This document shows, in pieces, positions 11,813-22,365 of a DNA stretch of 56,826 nt; position 1 is the stretch's first letter; each line of letters starts with the position of its first letter. The position numbers were made by a program, and so were the translations under genes. Origin of the DNA: Reticulitermes lucifugus (taxonomy: Eukaryota > Arthropoda > Insecta > Blattodea > Rhinotermitidae); assembly GCA_026260175.1 (NCBI GenBank), contig JAKCWW010000579.1, positions 25,434 to 82,259 on the forward strand, written 5' to 3'. The notes under the pieces were generated by a model. The model did not search any database, was not told where the DNA came from, and worked only from the letters and a program-made list of their open reading frames with translations.

Positions 11813-12954
11813 ACACATAAAAAGTTCATAAGATATTTATTGTCATATCAACATGTATTTATGACAAACTCATGTAATGTTACAAATTTATCAAACCTTC
11901 AGCGAATAAATTTCTTCTTAGCTGCCTTTATCTTCTACCAACCGACACAGTCTTCTTAAACTAAATGACAAAGCAAACTACTCCAGGCATGCATGTATAC
12001 ATGGCTACTGACATTATCTGTCTGTAAGAAATTTCAAAAGCAACCTTAACACTCACATCCAGACTTTTCTGACAGTGACTTTTACATAGAAATGGAATGG
12101 AATGTAAAAAAAGTGAACACGATTACGTCAATCAGTATGGAAACCGGCTGTGACGTACACAATTCGACCGCACGCTGGTAACTTTCAGCACCACCCCGAA
12201 GTTCGCACTTCCAGTCACACCAAACACAGGCCTAATCCGACTTGTATGACTATTCTAGCCTATTTCGCTGACACGACAAACATTCTGAAGCCTATAAAGT
12301 ATGTGAGTCATGCACGACTTGGTGTCTGCGAAGTGTCACGTCATACTGGAGTCTGCCAGTCTAGTGGCCCAGGAAGTCGGTTAACAACGCACCCCTTGTG
12401 CTGTGTGTCTTGGTAGACTCAAAGTCTCCTGCGACACATCAACAAACCGCCTCTTTATTGCATTTTTAAAAGTTCCGGTTATGTGTGTTATCATAAATTC
12501 AGTTATTTTAAAATATATGCAATATACACTTGGCCTCACAGTAGACGGAGTATGAAGATATGACTGCTCACGGCTGGATGGAAAGATGAGAAAGCATAGT
12601 AGAAGTCCGCATTCGATGCCTCTTTTCGTCAGTTTATTTAACAGGCTTGCTCTTCAGAAACTACCTCCCCTCAAATTCAGTAAAAAATAAGTTCTCCTCA
12701 CATACTTGTAAACATTGGCCTAAGATGTAAAATTCACTACCGACTGGCGAAGATATCTGAAATGTGTTACAATACGGCGCAACATATCCGCCTGGATGTT
12801 CAATTAATGCATACAGAACCTCTTTTGTTCAGCAAACCACTCTACACAACATACTGGGCAATTATAAAACGTTCCTCGTCTTCACGTAAGTGCACAGCAT
12901 ACCGAAAAATGTTCCGTACAAATGGTCTTATAGCATTAAGTTCTAGCCCCTTTT

Positions 12955-13145
12955 TAAGCGCGTTCGCATAGTCGCGAAAAGCGCCTATTAGCTTCGTCAT
13001 GTCCGTCTGTCTGTCCGCATGTCTCAGCGTGCTCCCACTGGACGGATTTCCGTGAAATTTAATACTGGAGACTTTTATGAGAATCCATCGCTAAACTCCA
13101 GTTTTGGTTAAAATCGGACACAAGTATCAGGCACTTTACGTGAAG
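12955..13145 (-). repeat. Dispersed GGACAGAC repeat, copy 2, reversed
   Basis: Reverse-complement copy of the element at 11610-11812. It carries GCGCGTTCGCATAGTCGCGA, AGCTTCGTCATGTCCGTCTG, TCCCACTGGACGGATTTCCG and CAGGCACTTTACGTG. Divergence between copies is highest in the middle. It lies 1.2 kb from copy 1 in inverted orientation. Confidence 0.75.
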
Positions 13146-13894
13146 ACCCAAGTACGTTTCATTGCTGCCAAGGACATAAATTCGCCATAACGTATTGCTG
13201 TACTAAACATTACCATAATGCTGACAGTGACATACAGCTCAACAATACACACAACGCATTGCTGCGTTTCCATTGAAACAATGGTAAGGCGAAAGCACCA
13301 CAATGTTATGTTACACGTACATTGCCGGTCTTGGTTATTTCATGTCCTAACTTTCTTTACCGTGAGGCGTTTTTTAAAACAATTTATGACATTGAAGTTG
13401 ATCTTCATGAACGGCACAGGTTAGTATGGCACTGCTATCAACTAAAATGAATTTCGCTATCAATTTAGTGCAACTGCCAACAAGAAATTTAAACAAAATT
13501 TGTAAGTACTTTCACAGATAAAATATGCCATCAGACGGAAACAACCTTATATGCGTTTTATGCATTATAATGATGACACAGGGAAAAATCAGCCTCCTCT
13601 CTTCGTGGTCTTTATTGTTTTTGGTTTGGCTCTGTGTCTCGCGCTCTTGTGCGCGACAAAGCAGGTCCAAAAGCCGGATGCAGAGTCAACCACAGAACTT
13701 GCAGTCTTGCTAGACGGGACTCGCCAGCAAACCGAATGACATCCTCACAGCTGTATCGAGGTCAGAACTGACAGTGTGAGAATCCTTTGGTATTGCAATC
13801 CTACCGCCAATCTGATCCAACAGACCATATGCTAATTTTCTTTCCTGTGACGCAACAGCATAACTCGGGCCTACGCCGCATCGTTTTGAGGTGT
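13146..13894. other. Unassigned sequence with two coding-like open frames
   Basis: A plus-strand frame at 13551-13739 (62 codons) holds a hydrophobic stretch, PPLFVVFIVFGLALCLALLC, that could span a membrane. A minus-strand frame at 13907-13710 includes KLAYGLLDQIGGRIAIPKDS. Neither has a recognised family, clear splice sites or promoter. Both may be chance or old repeat remnants. Confidence 0.25.
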
Positions 13895-14096
13895 CTAGAT
13901 CACACACAATTAGACACGCACACCCGTAGAACTCCTCTGAACGAGTGATCAGCTGTCGTGGACACCGCTACCTACACAACACACAACAAACACAACAGAC
14001 AAACATCCGTGCCCTCAGTGGGATTCGAATCCGCGATCCCAGCAATCGAGTGGCTGCAGACCTACGCTTTAGAAGGCACGGCCACCGGGATCGGGA
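13895..14096 (-). mobile_element. SINE family C, reversed, 3'-truncated
   Basis: The minus strand reads CCGGTGGCCGTGCCTTCTAA for the head, a B box GGATTCGAATCCC, and GATCACTCGTTCAGAGGAGT in the body. The terminal GTCATGGGAAAACCC block of the 7009-7266 copy is absent. Confidence 0.8.
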
Positions 14097-15689
14097 TACT
14101 CTAATAAGAGGCATACAAAATCATAAATTTCTGCTTCGTACTGCAGAGTGCGCGATAAGCAGCATTACCACCAGTAGTCGCTGAAATGAAACTATGTGGC
14201 CACTTGTTAATTATTCGTTATTAATAACACCTTTCTACCCATGGTAATATAATCTCCGAGGCACGACTTTTATAACCTGGTTTCAGAGTCGTCTCCCGGT
14301 ACTACTGTCTTCCCAGGTCCCCGGGGTTTATTCTTTCATGAATCCATGTACTCATTGCCATACGCTCCACAAAGACGTAATTTGATAGCTCCGCCTTATT
14401 CTGTCTGAACTCAAAACTTAATAACACCAACAAACAATACAATAATGACTATGATAATTGCGAAAACGCAACTTCTGGAGCTTTCTGAGCAAGTTCGCCG
14501 CGACACAGCGGCAACTTCTTTGGCTAACTTGCGTTGCCGGCAAGTATACACTACAGGCACTAAATTTTAATAAGACCAGTTTTCGGTACACATCCAGGGT
14601 TTCGCACGAGTACCGTATGCTTGATCAAAACATGCAGCGCCTTAATCTCTTACATACACGTGAAAATAAACCTAACGGTATTTTTCAAGGAGATCTCCTC
14701 GCATTTTGCAAAAGACAAGAATCACAAAGCCGTTACGGCGTTGTATCCAAATGCAGAGATCCTTGCACAGCATGCACGCACGCACGCACAGCACGCAAGG
14801 GAACCGCGTCCGACCATATATTCGCATATTTCATCCCAAGAAACATTGAGTGATTTCAATAAAAAAAAACTGGTACTGGGGTACTTACACCGAAAGGTGT
14901 AGGATAAATTTAATTTGGTTTCATAAGAATCCAACAAAGGTATGGACTACACCCAACTTCACATGAATATTATAAGACCTCACACACTTTCTCAAGAAAT
15001 GTTCATACTAAAAAATGCGCATTGCGTATAATATAAAGCTAATTAAATTAAGACCCATAAATCTTATTCCGAACATTTTTTATAGACACAAATTCGAAAT
15101 ACCCAAAACAGCATTTTAAAAGCATACCTACGAATACCCCATACTGTCCATAACCCTGACATCTCATGAACAAGGTAAATGACGCAATCGTGGAGCACAA
15201 CAATACGTACCAAGTTTGATTGCCACGTGTTTGATTCCAGTGGGTTGGTTACAAGGCAAAAGTCATAAAAAACAAGAAAATAAAGACAAGTGGTATGTCT
15301 GTACTAATTACTGTACGTAAATTCACGGTGTTAAGTAACTATGACCTTGAAACAGAGTTAGATGACACTGAACCTTTCTAATATCTAGCGGTCACTCTAG
15401 CATAAAAATGAAAACCAGTTTGGTGCATTAAATCTACACAGAGCACCCAACGTCACCGTGCTAATCCAACATCAGTCCTATCAAAGTCTCGTTTTGTCAA
15501 AGGCTGCACACTCTTGCACCACGGTTTAAGACACACTAATGGGAAGTTCGCACGCTTATTCAAAGGACAGACTCCATGAAGCACAGTACTTTTCGAGAAA
15601 CCGACAGACGCAGAGTTATGGACCCCACAGGTGCAATACCGTGTTCACAACAGCCCCTACGATATCCTACACATAGTTAACTGAATCTA
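14097..15689. other. Unassigned sequence
   Basis: About 1.6 kb with no recognisable gene or repeat. Overlapping short frames at 14458-14937 lack domains. A GCACGCACGCACGCACAGCA stretch at about 14771-14795 is a short simple repeat. Confidence 0.4.
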
Positions 15690-15765
15690 GTCACGTTTTC
15701 CCATCACAGTTTTCAACATAAACTTTAATAGTGTCCTCCCATCTATACCTAGGTCTCTCAAAGTT
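15690..15765 (-). pseudogene. LINE reverse-transcriptase tail fragment
   Basis: One minus-strand frame reads RPRYRWEDTIKVYVENC, a decayed match to the RPRRRWEDNIKMDL motif near the C-terminus of arthropod LINE proteins. Related fragments occur at 6.8, 31.0, 50.4 and 55.4 kb. Only a short piece is recognisable. Confidence 0.5.
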
Positions 15766-16200
15766 GTCACTGAAAATTTTCCGACTGAAGTTCTGAATGC
15801 ATTCCTCGTCTTCCGTGGCGTGCTACATGTTGCTCCAGTCTCCGTTTCCTTGATTTCATCACCTAAAGATATACTCTTATTTATCAATATTCCACCAAAC
15901 TTTCCATTGAATATACCTTGAAATTTAAATGGCACAGCGTATTACGTAACAGACGAGTATACTTTATACTCTGCCCATCCTCAAGTAAGGTAATATTATA
16001 CTCGCAATACTAAAATTAAATCTCGCGTCCTTACAGCCACGCAGCCAGGGTATGATACTAACAGTTACCAAGCTAATTAATAAATTAGGCACTGGAGTCA
16101 AGGTTAGTTACAAAGAGTAACTTATGAATGAAAACCGAATCTACTGGAACAATACGCGTACGACGCTAAAGAGACACAATCATTAATCTCCTCAAAATTA

Positions 16201-16360
16201 TGGTCTGTTGGGATGTAATGCCACGTAGTTCAGTACAGAGAACAGACATTTCGGGGGAGGCTGCTGCCTCCATCTTCGCTTCTAAAGTCGGAGGCAGCAG
16301 GTGCCTCAGAAACGTTCGCAAATACCTGCCAAACAAGCCGGCGTTACCGCCCCGAAGACC
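16201..16360. repeat. Head-to-head pair of hammerhead-like modules
   Basis: Left arm (16201-16276, minus) and right arm (16284-16360, plus) share GGAGGCAGCAG, a GAAAYGTY box and similar 3' blocks. They converge on a 7-bp centre. In the left arm GGAGGC pairs perfectly with GCCTCC around an AGCA loop just before CGAAATGTC. The pair starts about 200 bp past the donor of the PNT exon, inside the downstream intron. Confidence 0.6.
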
Positions 16361-16558
16361 TTCATCTTAATATACACCGCCGTGAGAATCTCACACTTAA
16401 TTACTATCCACCATACTGTAGACACAACACACCTGTAGCTAGCACAATAAAACTGTATACTCAACACCTAGTTTTACGTAACGATGAAAGAATCCGTCTC
16501 AAAATGTGGCTGAAATTTAAAAATCATCGTGTTAGAAGTGTTTATATCATAAACCTAC

Positions 16559-16675
16559 CTTTGACAATGTTTAGCCTTAACTGTTCTTTCTCCCACGAAG
16601 CAAAAGACGCCTTCAGCGCCTCTGTCATTTTCTTGTTGGTGCCGGGAGTAAGTGGCGGCACCTGAGTCGGTATAT
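16559..16675 (-). CDS. pnt: ETS-family (pointed/ETS1-like) exon, start of PNT domain
   Basis: This is a 117-nt internal exon on the minus strand. The acceptor is TTTTGTTCCAG, right before 16675. The donor is AAAG|GTAGGT, with GT at 16558-16557. The frame with two leading bases and one trailing base gives 38 residues beginning [16 protein letters not shown], continuing [15 protein letters not shown] and ending RLNIVK. This matches the region of ETS1/ETS2 and Drosophila Pointed P2 that leads into the PNT/SAM domain. VPPLTP is the ERK site (the Thr of PLTP; Thr38 in ETS1), followed by the N-terminal PNT helices. The trailing G would start the Asp of the expected DPRxW, which must lie in the next exon; I did not find it. 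Pointed is a nuclear transcription factor activated by Ras/MAPK signalling. The gene symbol rests on motif recognition. Confidence 0.9.
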
Positions 16676-18402
16676 CTGGAACAAAAGCAACAGGATGGTC
16701 GTCAGACAGAATGCCAAGGAAACTGCCATTAAATAAGTCAACTGTCGTGTTCCATCGTATAGGCTAAGTGAATAGTAAGGCGATATTTAAGTGGCATATC
16801 GTAAATTAAATTGGCGGCGGGAGATAAAAACACGATAACAAAATAACTGAAAGAAATTAGAGAAACCAGCGGAAATAAAACAATACCACGCATTCAATTT
16901 ATACTGTAGGTATGTCAACACGTTTTGTTACAACAGGAGTCACTGGAGCTGAGCAGCCACAATTCTAATGCAGAAAATATTATTCGACAATTCTACAATG
17001 AAAGAGAAGGTTCGTTTCAACTATTCTAAAGACACAAGTGTGGAAATTTTCTTTAAAATATAACAAAAGGGCTTCGCAGGGGCACATCCAAGCGGGGGGG
17101 GGGAGCAGCCGGGCTGCAGCGTCCCCAAACTCCCAAAAACCGAAATTTAAAAAACACAGATTTTGTAGATATGATATCAAATTTACGTGACTCACACTTC
17201 AGCCGCAATCAGCCACTAAAATCGGCTGATAACCGGTACATTAGAATTTTGAAAAACAAATTAATAAAATCAATAAAATTAAAAAAACAAGAAGATAGGA
17301 CACTGTGATTGAGTCATGGAACACGTAGTTATATTTGTATGTATATACATTCAGTTGCAAATAGTGTTATGTTATACTCGTACTTACGACATGATTTTTA
17401 TAACAATTTTTAAAAATCAAACTTAAATTATATACAGCCTCAGGGTCAGCAAGCGAAAAATTCTGGATGCGCACCTGGGGCCTCGTATAATGTCCCTAAA
17501 ATGTGTTTCCTTATCACAGAAACAATTTTTACATTACAATCCCTTGCCTTGCATTAAACGATAGACTACTTCGCTGTTCATTCCGGCCAGTTTATGAATC
17601 ACCTGACTGCAAAGACTACACTGAAATCACGGAAACAGGTCCCACAGATGGTGGGGATACTGGCAATCTTGACTTCGTCCCTCTACCCACTGTCATGCCC
17701 CCCTTCAGTCACCTCTGACCTATGTTAACCAGACGTAAACACTTTTACAGGGCGCAAGTGGTCAAGTGGTTATCACGATCAACACTCCTGTGCACAACAT
17801 GACAACACGACTGAAGACAGATATATAGGAGTATAGAGGAGGGGGAAGCTAACAGCTTGAGGGAGACGTGAAGGGAATAAACGTTCGGACTTCTTTCCTT
17901 GGAGTAAGTATAGTGACACGGCGATTTAAGTCGGCGTCAATGTGCTTTTCGTTTCATTTAACAGTGCTCCCCAGCAGAACAGGTTATGTAGAACTGACTG
18001 GCTGGATTAGCTAATTATTGATTTGGAAAGGAAATTGGAAGAAACGCTCGTTAACAAATTTTAAAATAACGCAGCTCTATTTTACTGAGTCCTGTGAGAA
18101 GCCAAAAGAATCATACTTCAAGATAGACAATCTTAAAGTTGAGACTCGAAACAGGGAAACATCAAATAAGGAGAAACTCCAAACACTACACCACGACGTC
18201 GAGGTGTGTTAAGTCACGCAGTGTTGAATGAGAGAGATAGTATTCGTAAATGTTCACATGACTGACGGGGATGTATCGTGTTCCACATTATGACAGCGAC
18301 GTCATCTTTATATCGCACACCTAAGGAAACTGAAAAACGTATTTCGGTTTCAGTGGGTAATTCCAGTGTCTTAATGCAGAACATCCCCTTGGTGTATTTA
18401 TC
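16676..18402. other. Intron sequence upstream of the PNT exon
   Basis: AT-rich with a poly-G run at about 17094-17102. A fragment near 17755-17790 (GGGCGCAAGTGGTCAAGTGG) resembles a tRNA-like SINE head without a body. No additional exon with both splice sites and homology was identified. Confidence 0.45.
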
Positions 18403-18461
18403 AAGTGTATATTTTATTAGCTCATCAGTCACACTCAAACTGTCTTATACAAGTCTTTACT

Positions 18462-18503
18462 TGGCAACTAGTTTCGGCTCAGTAAAGAGCCATCATCAGG
18501 CCA
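18462..18503 (-). ncRNA. Hammerhead-like ribozyme motif 1, reversed
   Basis: On the minus strand: stem I UGGC/GCCA, core CUGAUGA, one extra U, stem II GGCUC/GAGCC with loop UUUACU, then GAAA. A two-pair stem III (AC/GU, loop UA) and a U at the cleavage position follow. The scissile bond would fall between 18466 and 18465. The extra U between CUGAUGA and stem II departs from the textbook core, so activity is uncertain. Confidence 0.65.
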
Positions 18504-18543
18504 TTAACAAAAACAGGTTTTCCATTTTTATAGTTTTTGTTAA

Positions 18544-18585
18544 TGGCCTGATGATGGCTCTTTGATGAGCCGAAACTAGTTGCCA
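18544..18585 (+). ncRNA. Hammerhead-like ribozyme motif 2
   Basis: This plus-strand partner of the motif at 18462-18503 has the same stem I (UGGC/GCCA), CUGAUGA core plus extra U, and stem II GGCUC/GAGCC, with a different loop (UUUGAU). GAAAC-UA-GUU follows and predicts cleavage after 18581. The loop differs while the stems are conserved, which favours structural selection or recent common origin. Confidence 0.68.
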
Positions 18586-18642
18586 AGTAAAAAATGTATA
18601 ACAGAATTTGTTGAGTGTGGCTCATGAACTAATAAAATATAT

Positions 18643-18711
18643 ACTTAACTCCAGTGTGTTCATTATTTTAGGCCACACTACATTTTATTGGGCTTTACCT
18701 CGGAACACAAA
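18643..18711 (+). repeat. 69-bp direct duplication, left copy
   Basis: Sixty-nine bases from ACTTAACTCCAGTGTG to CGGAACACAAA, repeated with one mismatch at 19015-19083 on the other side of a SINE. The sequence belongs to the 3' flank of the hammerhead-bearing element. Confidence 0.92.
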
Positions 18712-19014
18712 GATAAGTCACGCGGTGGCGCAGTTGGTTGAGGTACTGCGCTACAAGCCGAAAGGTCGCGGGTTCGTTTCGCGATTGTGTCACTGGAATT
18801 TTTCATCGACATAATCTTTCGGTTGCACTATGGCTCTGGGGTCGACTCGGCCTCTAAGAGAAATGAGTACCAGGAATACTTTCTGGGGGGTTAAGGCGGC
18901 CGGTGCGTAGGGCTGACAACCTTACCACCTTCACGTGCCGATTGTCTAAAAATCTGGGAACCTCAACCTCCTGGAACCCTAATGGCCTGTCCAGGCCTGT
19001 AATGGTATTGCTTT
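18712..19014 (+). mobile_element. SINE family B, full-length, long flanking duplication
   Basis: The tRNA-like head is GCGGTGGCGCAGTTGGTTGA with B box GGGTTCGTTTCGCG. The body holds AAATGAGTACCAGGAATACT, a six-base poly-G and CTCAACCTCCTGGAACCC, ending GGTATTGCTTT. It is inserted in the flank of the hammerhead element and bounded by 69-bp direct repeats, much longer than the 14 bp around the copy at 10498-10804. Confidence 0.9.
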
Positions 19015-19083
19015 ACTTAACTCCAGTGTGTTCATTATTTTAGGCCACACTAGATTTTATTGGGCTTTACCTCGGAACACAAA
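19015..19083 (+). repeat. 69-bp direct duplication, right copy
   Basis: Second copy of the 18643-18711 sequence, with a single C/G difference at ACTAGATT versus ACTACATT. It directly abuts the 3' end of the SINE. Confidence 0.92.
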
Positions 19084-19304
19084 AGGCCAAGACCATTCAA
19101 CCAGAAGGAATGTTATCAGTTCTGGATCACAATTGAATCCCATTCACAATGAGTCGTCTTTGAAAAACTCAGTTAAGTTTCCCTTGATTTGTACGTAAAG
19201 TAGTTTATATCCACAATTCACGAACCCGATTAAATTCTACCGAGACGTGGTGCAGACAAACCAGTGCCAAATTACACGTAATTCAGGAGTTAATCAAATA
19301 CACT

Positions 19305-19590
19305 TTTTTTTTTGTGGTGAAGGGCCCCGCAGCAGACGCTACGGACGCACCGCAGCCTAGAGGCTTATTGTTCAACCCTGTGATGAAGATGATTAGTTTT
19401 TTTTCGTTTTTCCAAGTAATGGAGCACAGGTGGAATTAAAATGACGGGAGAAAACCGAAGTACTCGGGGGGAAAAACCTGTTCCAGTGCCACTTCGTCCA
19501 CCATAAATCCCACATGGACTGACCCGGGATCGAACCCCGGCCTCCGCGATGAGAGGCCGGCGACTAACCGCCTGAGTCATGGCACGGCCT
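19305..19590 (-). mobile_element. SINE family E with poly-A tail, reversed
   Basis: On the minus strand the head reads GTGCCATGACTCAGGCGGTT with B box GGGTTCGATCCCGG. The body has GGTTTTTCCCCCCGAGTACT and CGGTTTTCTCCCGTC, and it ends in a poly-A run next to 19305. Approximate target-site duplications, AATCAAATACACT (19292-19304) and AATCAAACATACT (19591-19603), flank it. Confidence 0.88.
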
Positions 19591-19778
19591 AATCAAACAT
19601 ACTTACCAATGTTAGGAACGGTGAAAACTTAGGCATGTCTGCTACTGCAGTGGAAAGTACAGCCTATTTTTACACAAATTAGTTGCTCAGCTACTATGAT
19701 AAAGCGTAAACAGTTACACAAATAACGTTTTTTTTATTATTATTACCAACTACTGCACAATAATTCTATGTACTCCTA

Positions 19779-19822
19779 AATATTTCGGCTAACCATCGTA
19801 GCCCTCATCAGGGAGGCATTTT
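19779..19822 (-). ncRNA. Degenerate hammerhead-like motif 3
   Basis: The minus strand has stem I CUCC/GGAG, CUGAUGA, one extra G, stem II GGCUA/UAGCC, then GAAAUAUUUA. The GAAAC...GUH part is eroded and stem III would not form properly. It is a single copy with no inverted partner, probably an inactive relic. Confidence 0.5.
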
Positions 19823-21589
19823 CCACAGACGTGCTCAGGGCACAGTATATCATTGAATGGTAAGGTGTACATTTTACGCAAAGAAGTTACGTACCTTAGC
19901 GGCAAAGTGTGGGCAGTTGTTGCGATTGAGATTAGAAAGGTTAAAACAACTGACTTTAGCGGACACGTGTGCAGTTCGACAATTTAATCTAGCTAGCTAC
20001 GTCGTTTAAAGTAAAATAAGTTCCAAAAATGAATTAGGTCTTTAGTTCTGGAGGAATTTCAGAGTTTGTGTGGGAAAGTATCTGTCTGGACAGCCCATTT
20101 CACCCCGGTTGCATGCTGAAACTCATGAATATAAGAGAATAGGGAGCAGGTGTGGGTGGCTGACCCATGTTAAGACACGGCACCTGTTATTAACGTTATT
20201 ACACTGCGAGCCAGTGCCTTCTTTTGTGCTGCATCCACGTTTTCTGTCCTTGACTCACTACGCAGACATGGAAACAATTTTTAAGTGCACCGATCCGTCA
20301 CACAGCAACTCCTTCACATACGAACACTTCAGGCAGTACAGGCGCTTACAAAACCGAATTAACCAAATGTAAACACTTCGGCAATAACAGACGCTCACAA
20401 AACCGATAAACACATCAACACGACAGAACACTTCAGCCAGTAAAGACGCTAATACAACTAAAGAAATGCAGCAATCTGAACATAGCAGCAGTGCGCGCGT
20501 GCGCACGCACACACAAACACACACAAAGAATCGACAGCCACCTCACAATACCTGAGCATCTAAGGCATCAGGCAAAGCCTCGTTAGATTTGGATTCATGG
20601 AAGTACGGATTATAGTGGATCAACACAAACATTGTACTTTGTTTGACAACTTTCAGAGTAGAACATCCGTTCACTTTACGTGCAAAGAATCAAAAACGAA
20701 GAAAGTGTGGTTCAATCCGGTTACAATTGAAGACTGGGATCGGCTGTGCCGTGGAGTTTCGCAGTTTTGAATCCTGTCGAGACTAAACGTTGAGACAGCA
20801 CCACAAAATAAGCCATCTACCTGCGCTTTAAAAGCTGCGAAATTTATACACAGTTAGATGGTAGGGACATTGTGAACGTTGACATGGCAGAACAAGAAAG
20901 GAAGCCGCCATTGAATGTTTACATGAAACCAACCAACAATTTGACTAGCAAAACTAAGAAAGCGAAAGAAAACCTCTCAGTCAGGGTCACGCTCTTCTTA
21001 TCGACATTTCAATCGCCATAATGTAGGGAAGGAACTACCAACACAAACGTCAGAGAAATGGTGCTTCTGTTTCTTGTAGCCTGAAATCACAACTACTGCA
21101 GTAAGAGCAGGTGACGTGCAATTTCGGACGTATGAGGCCGCTACTCAAGGGTTCGCTGTACACAGCCTTTGTTTCGTCGAGAGATGACGAACTAGGATAA
21201 TTGCTGGATAGCCAGGTGCTTCCAGTGGAGAATTTTACAGAACCCAGATTGTTTTGCTTTGTCTCGATAAATTCAATAAAGAACACAAGAGGAACTAAAA
21301 CATAGGGACGTACGAATTTCAATTAAGTAATTTGTCTAATTAGAAATCCCACAGTGTGCGATTTCTTCCATTAGAGTACTGAAGTCGTTCTGTAGTGGCG
21401 TGACTTCAAACTAGCAACAGTGTTTGTAGAAACGTCCTCAAGTTTGATTCCTTGCCGGTGGATGCATGATTTATTCTTAGAAAGAAAAACATTGATACTA
21501 AAATATGTAGCCCACGCATTATAAATGTAAGAAGGTTTATCTCGCTCTGGTTTCTTACGTAAACATCTGCTGAAGGGCTGCTGATGCAG
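19823..21589. other. Unassigned intronic sequence
   Basis: No gene or known repeat recognised. A CGCGCGTGCGCACGCACACACA-like simple repeat sits at about 20492-20523. Confidence 0.4.
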
Positions 21590-22165
21590 CTGAACAAGAA
21601 AAATATAAAATAGTAACAGAAAAATGTAAAAAAAATTACAAAAATAACATAAAGATATCAAAAATATACCAAAAGTAACAGAAAGATGCCAACAAATATA
21701 ACAAAGAAACGGTCAAACGTGTGTACGGAAGCGTGTCATAAATCTCGTGATGATGATGATGACGATGAGAAGAAGAAGAAGAAGACGTTTGACAGCAGCA
21801 GGTGGACAAGGAGAAACAATCTGCAGAGACAAACGTGTAGGAAACATTCCTAATAGAAGAACAAAATGAGTAAAGAAAGTGAAAATATAGTGAGAAGAGA
21901 TGAGGTAAGCAATAAACAGAGGAATTAAACGGAGGAGCGAACGAAGAAAATATGAGATCAAGAGAAGAGGACTAACGAGACCGAGATGAAGGAGACAGGA
22001 CAGTGACAAATTTACATGAAGACAAGAATGAGATAATTAAGGCTGGACAAAATCGGCTAGGCAAAGTAGGAACGGATAAACACACACTGATAAATAAGAG
22101 GCTAATGGTTAGGAAAAGCAGAAATAGTAGACGACGACATAGGGACTTGGCTTGAAGGATAAAAC
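21590..22165. repeat. Purine-rich (A/G) tract
   Basis: Over roughly 570 bp the plus strand is strongly enriched in A and G, including GATGATGATGATGACGATG and AGAAGAAGAAGAAGA at 21748-21785. The complementary strand is pyrimidine-rich, which produces long leucine/serine-rich open frames that are not genes. Confidence 0.65.
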
Positions 22166-22365
22166 AAAATAAAAGCACAAAGAGTTCAGAGCAGAAGTCA
22201 TAAATCCTACTTTCCCGTTGCATGAATTTTGACTTGAACACGACACACTGTCGTATTTTCCTTTGTGAAAGAACTTGTAACTTTAAGAAGAGATTCGTGA
22301 AGTTTGTCAGATATAACCTCGAATGTATGCATCGTCATGTCTGTAACTGCAGACTTGTAAATAAT

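Larger units (their letters stand above)
18403..18648. repeat. Large inverted repeat with two hammerhead-like modules
   Basis: Arms 18403-18514 and 18533-18648 are imperfect reverse complements about an 18-bp centre. Each carries TGGCCTGATGATGGCTC, a loop, GAGCCGAAACTAGTTGCCA and a downstream TAATAAAATATA block. The head-to-head layout resembles the inverted terminal arrangements reported for Penelope-like elements; that assignment is inferred, since no reverse transcriptase is visible. Confidence 0.85.

Noticed and set aside
1..16558. The next PNT-domain exon (starting DPRxW) downstream of the identified exon
   Set aside because: I looked on the minus strand for an acceptor followed by that motif and did not find it; it is probably outside the window or overlooked by eye.
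21713..22241. Leucine/serine-rich membrane-like open frames on the minus strand
   Set aside because: They are the translation of the pyrimidine-rich complement of the purine tract; no start context, domain or splice signal.
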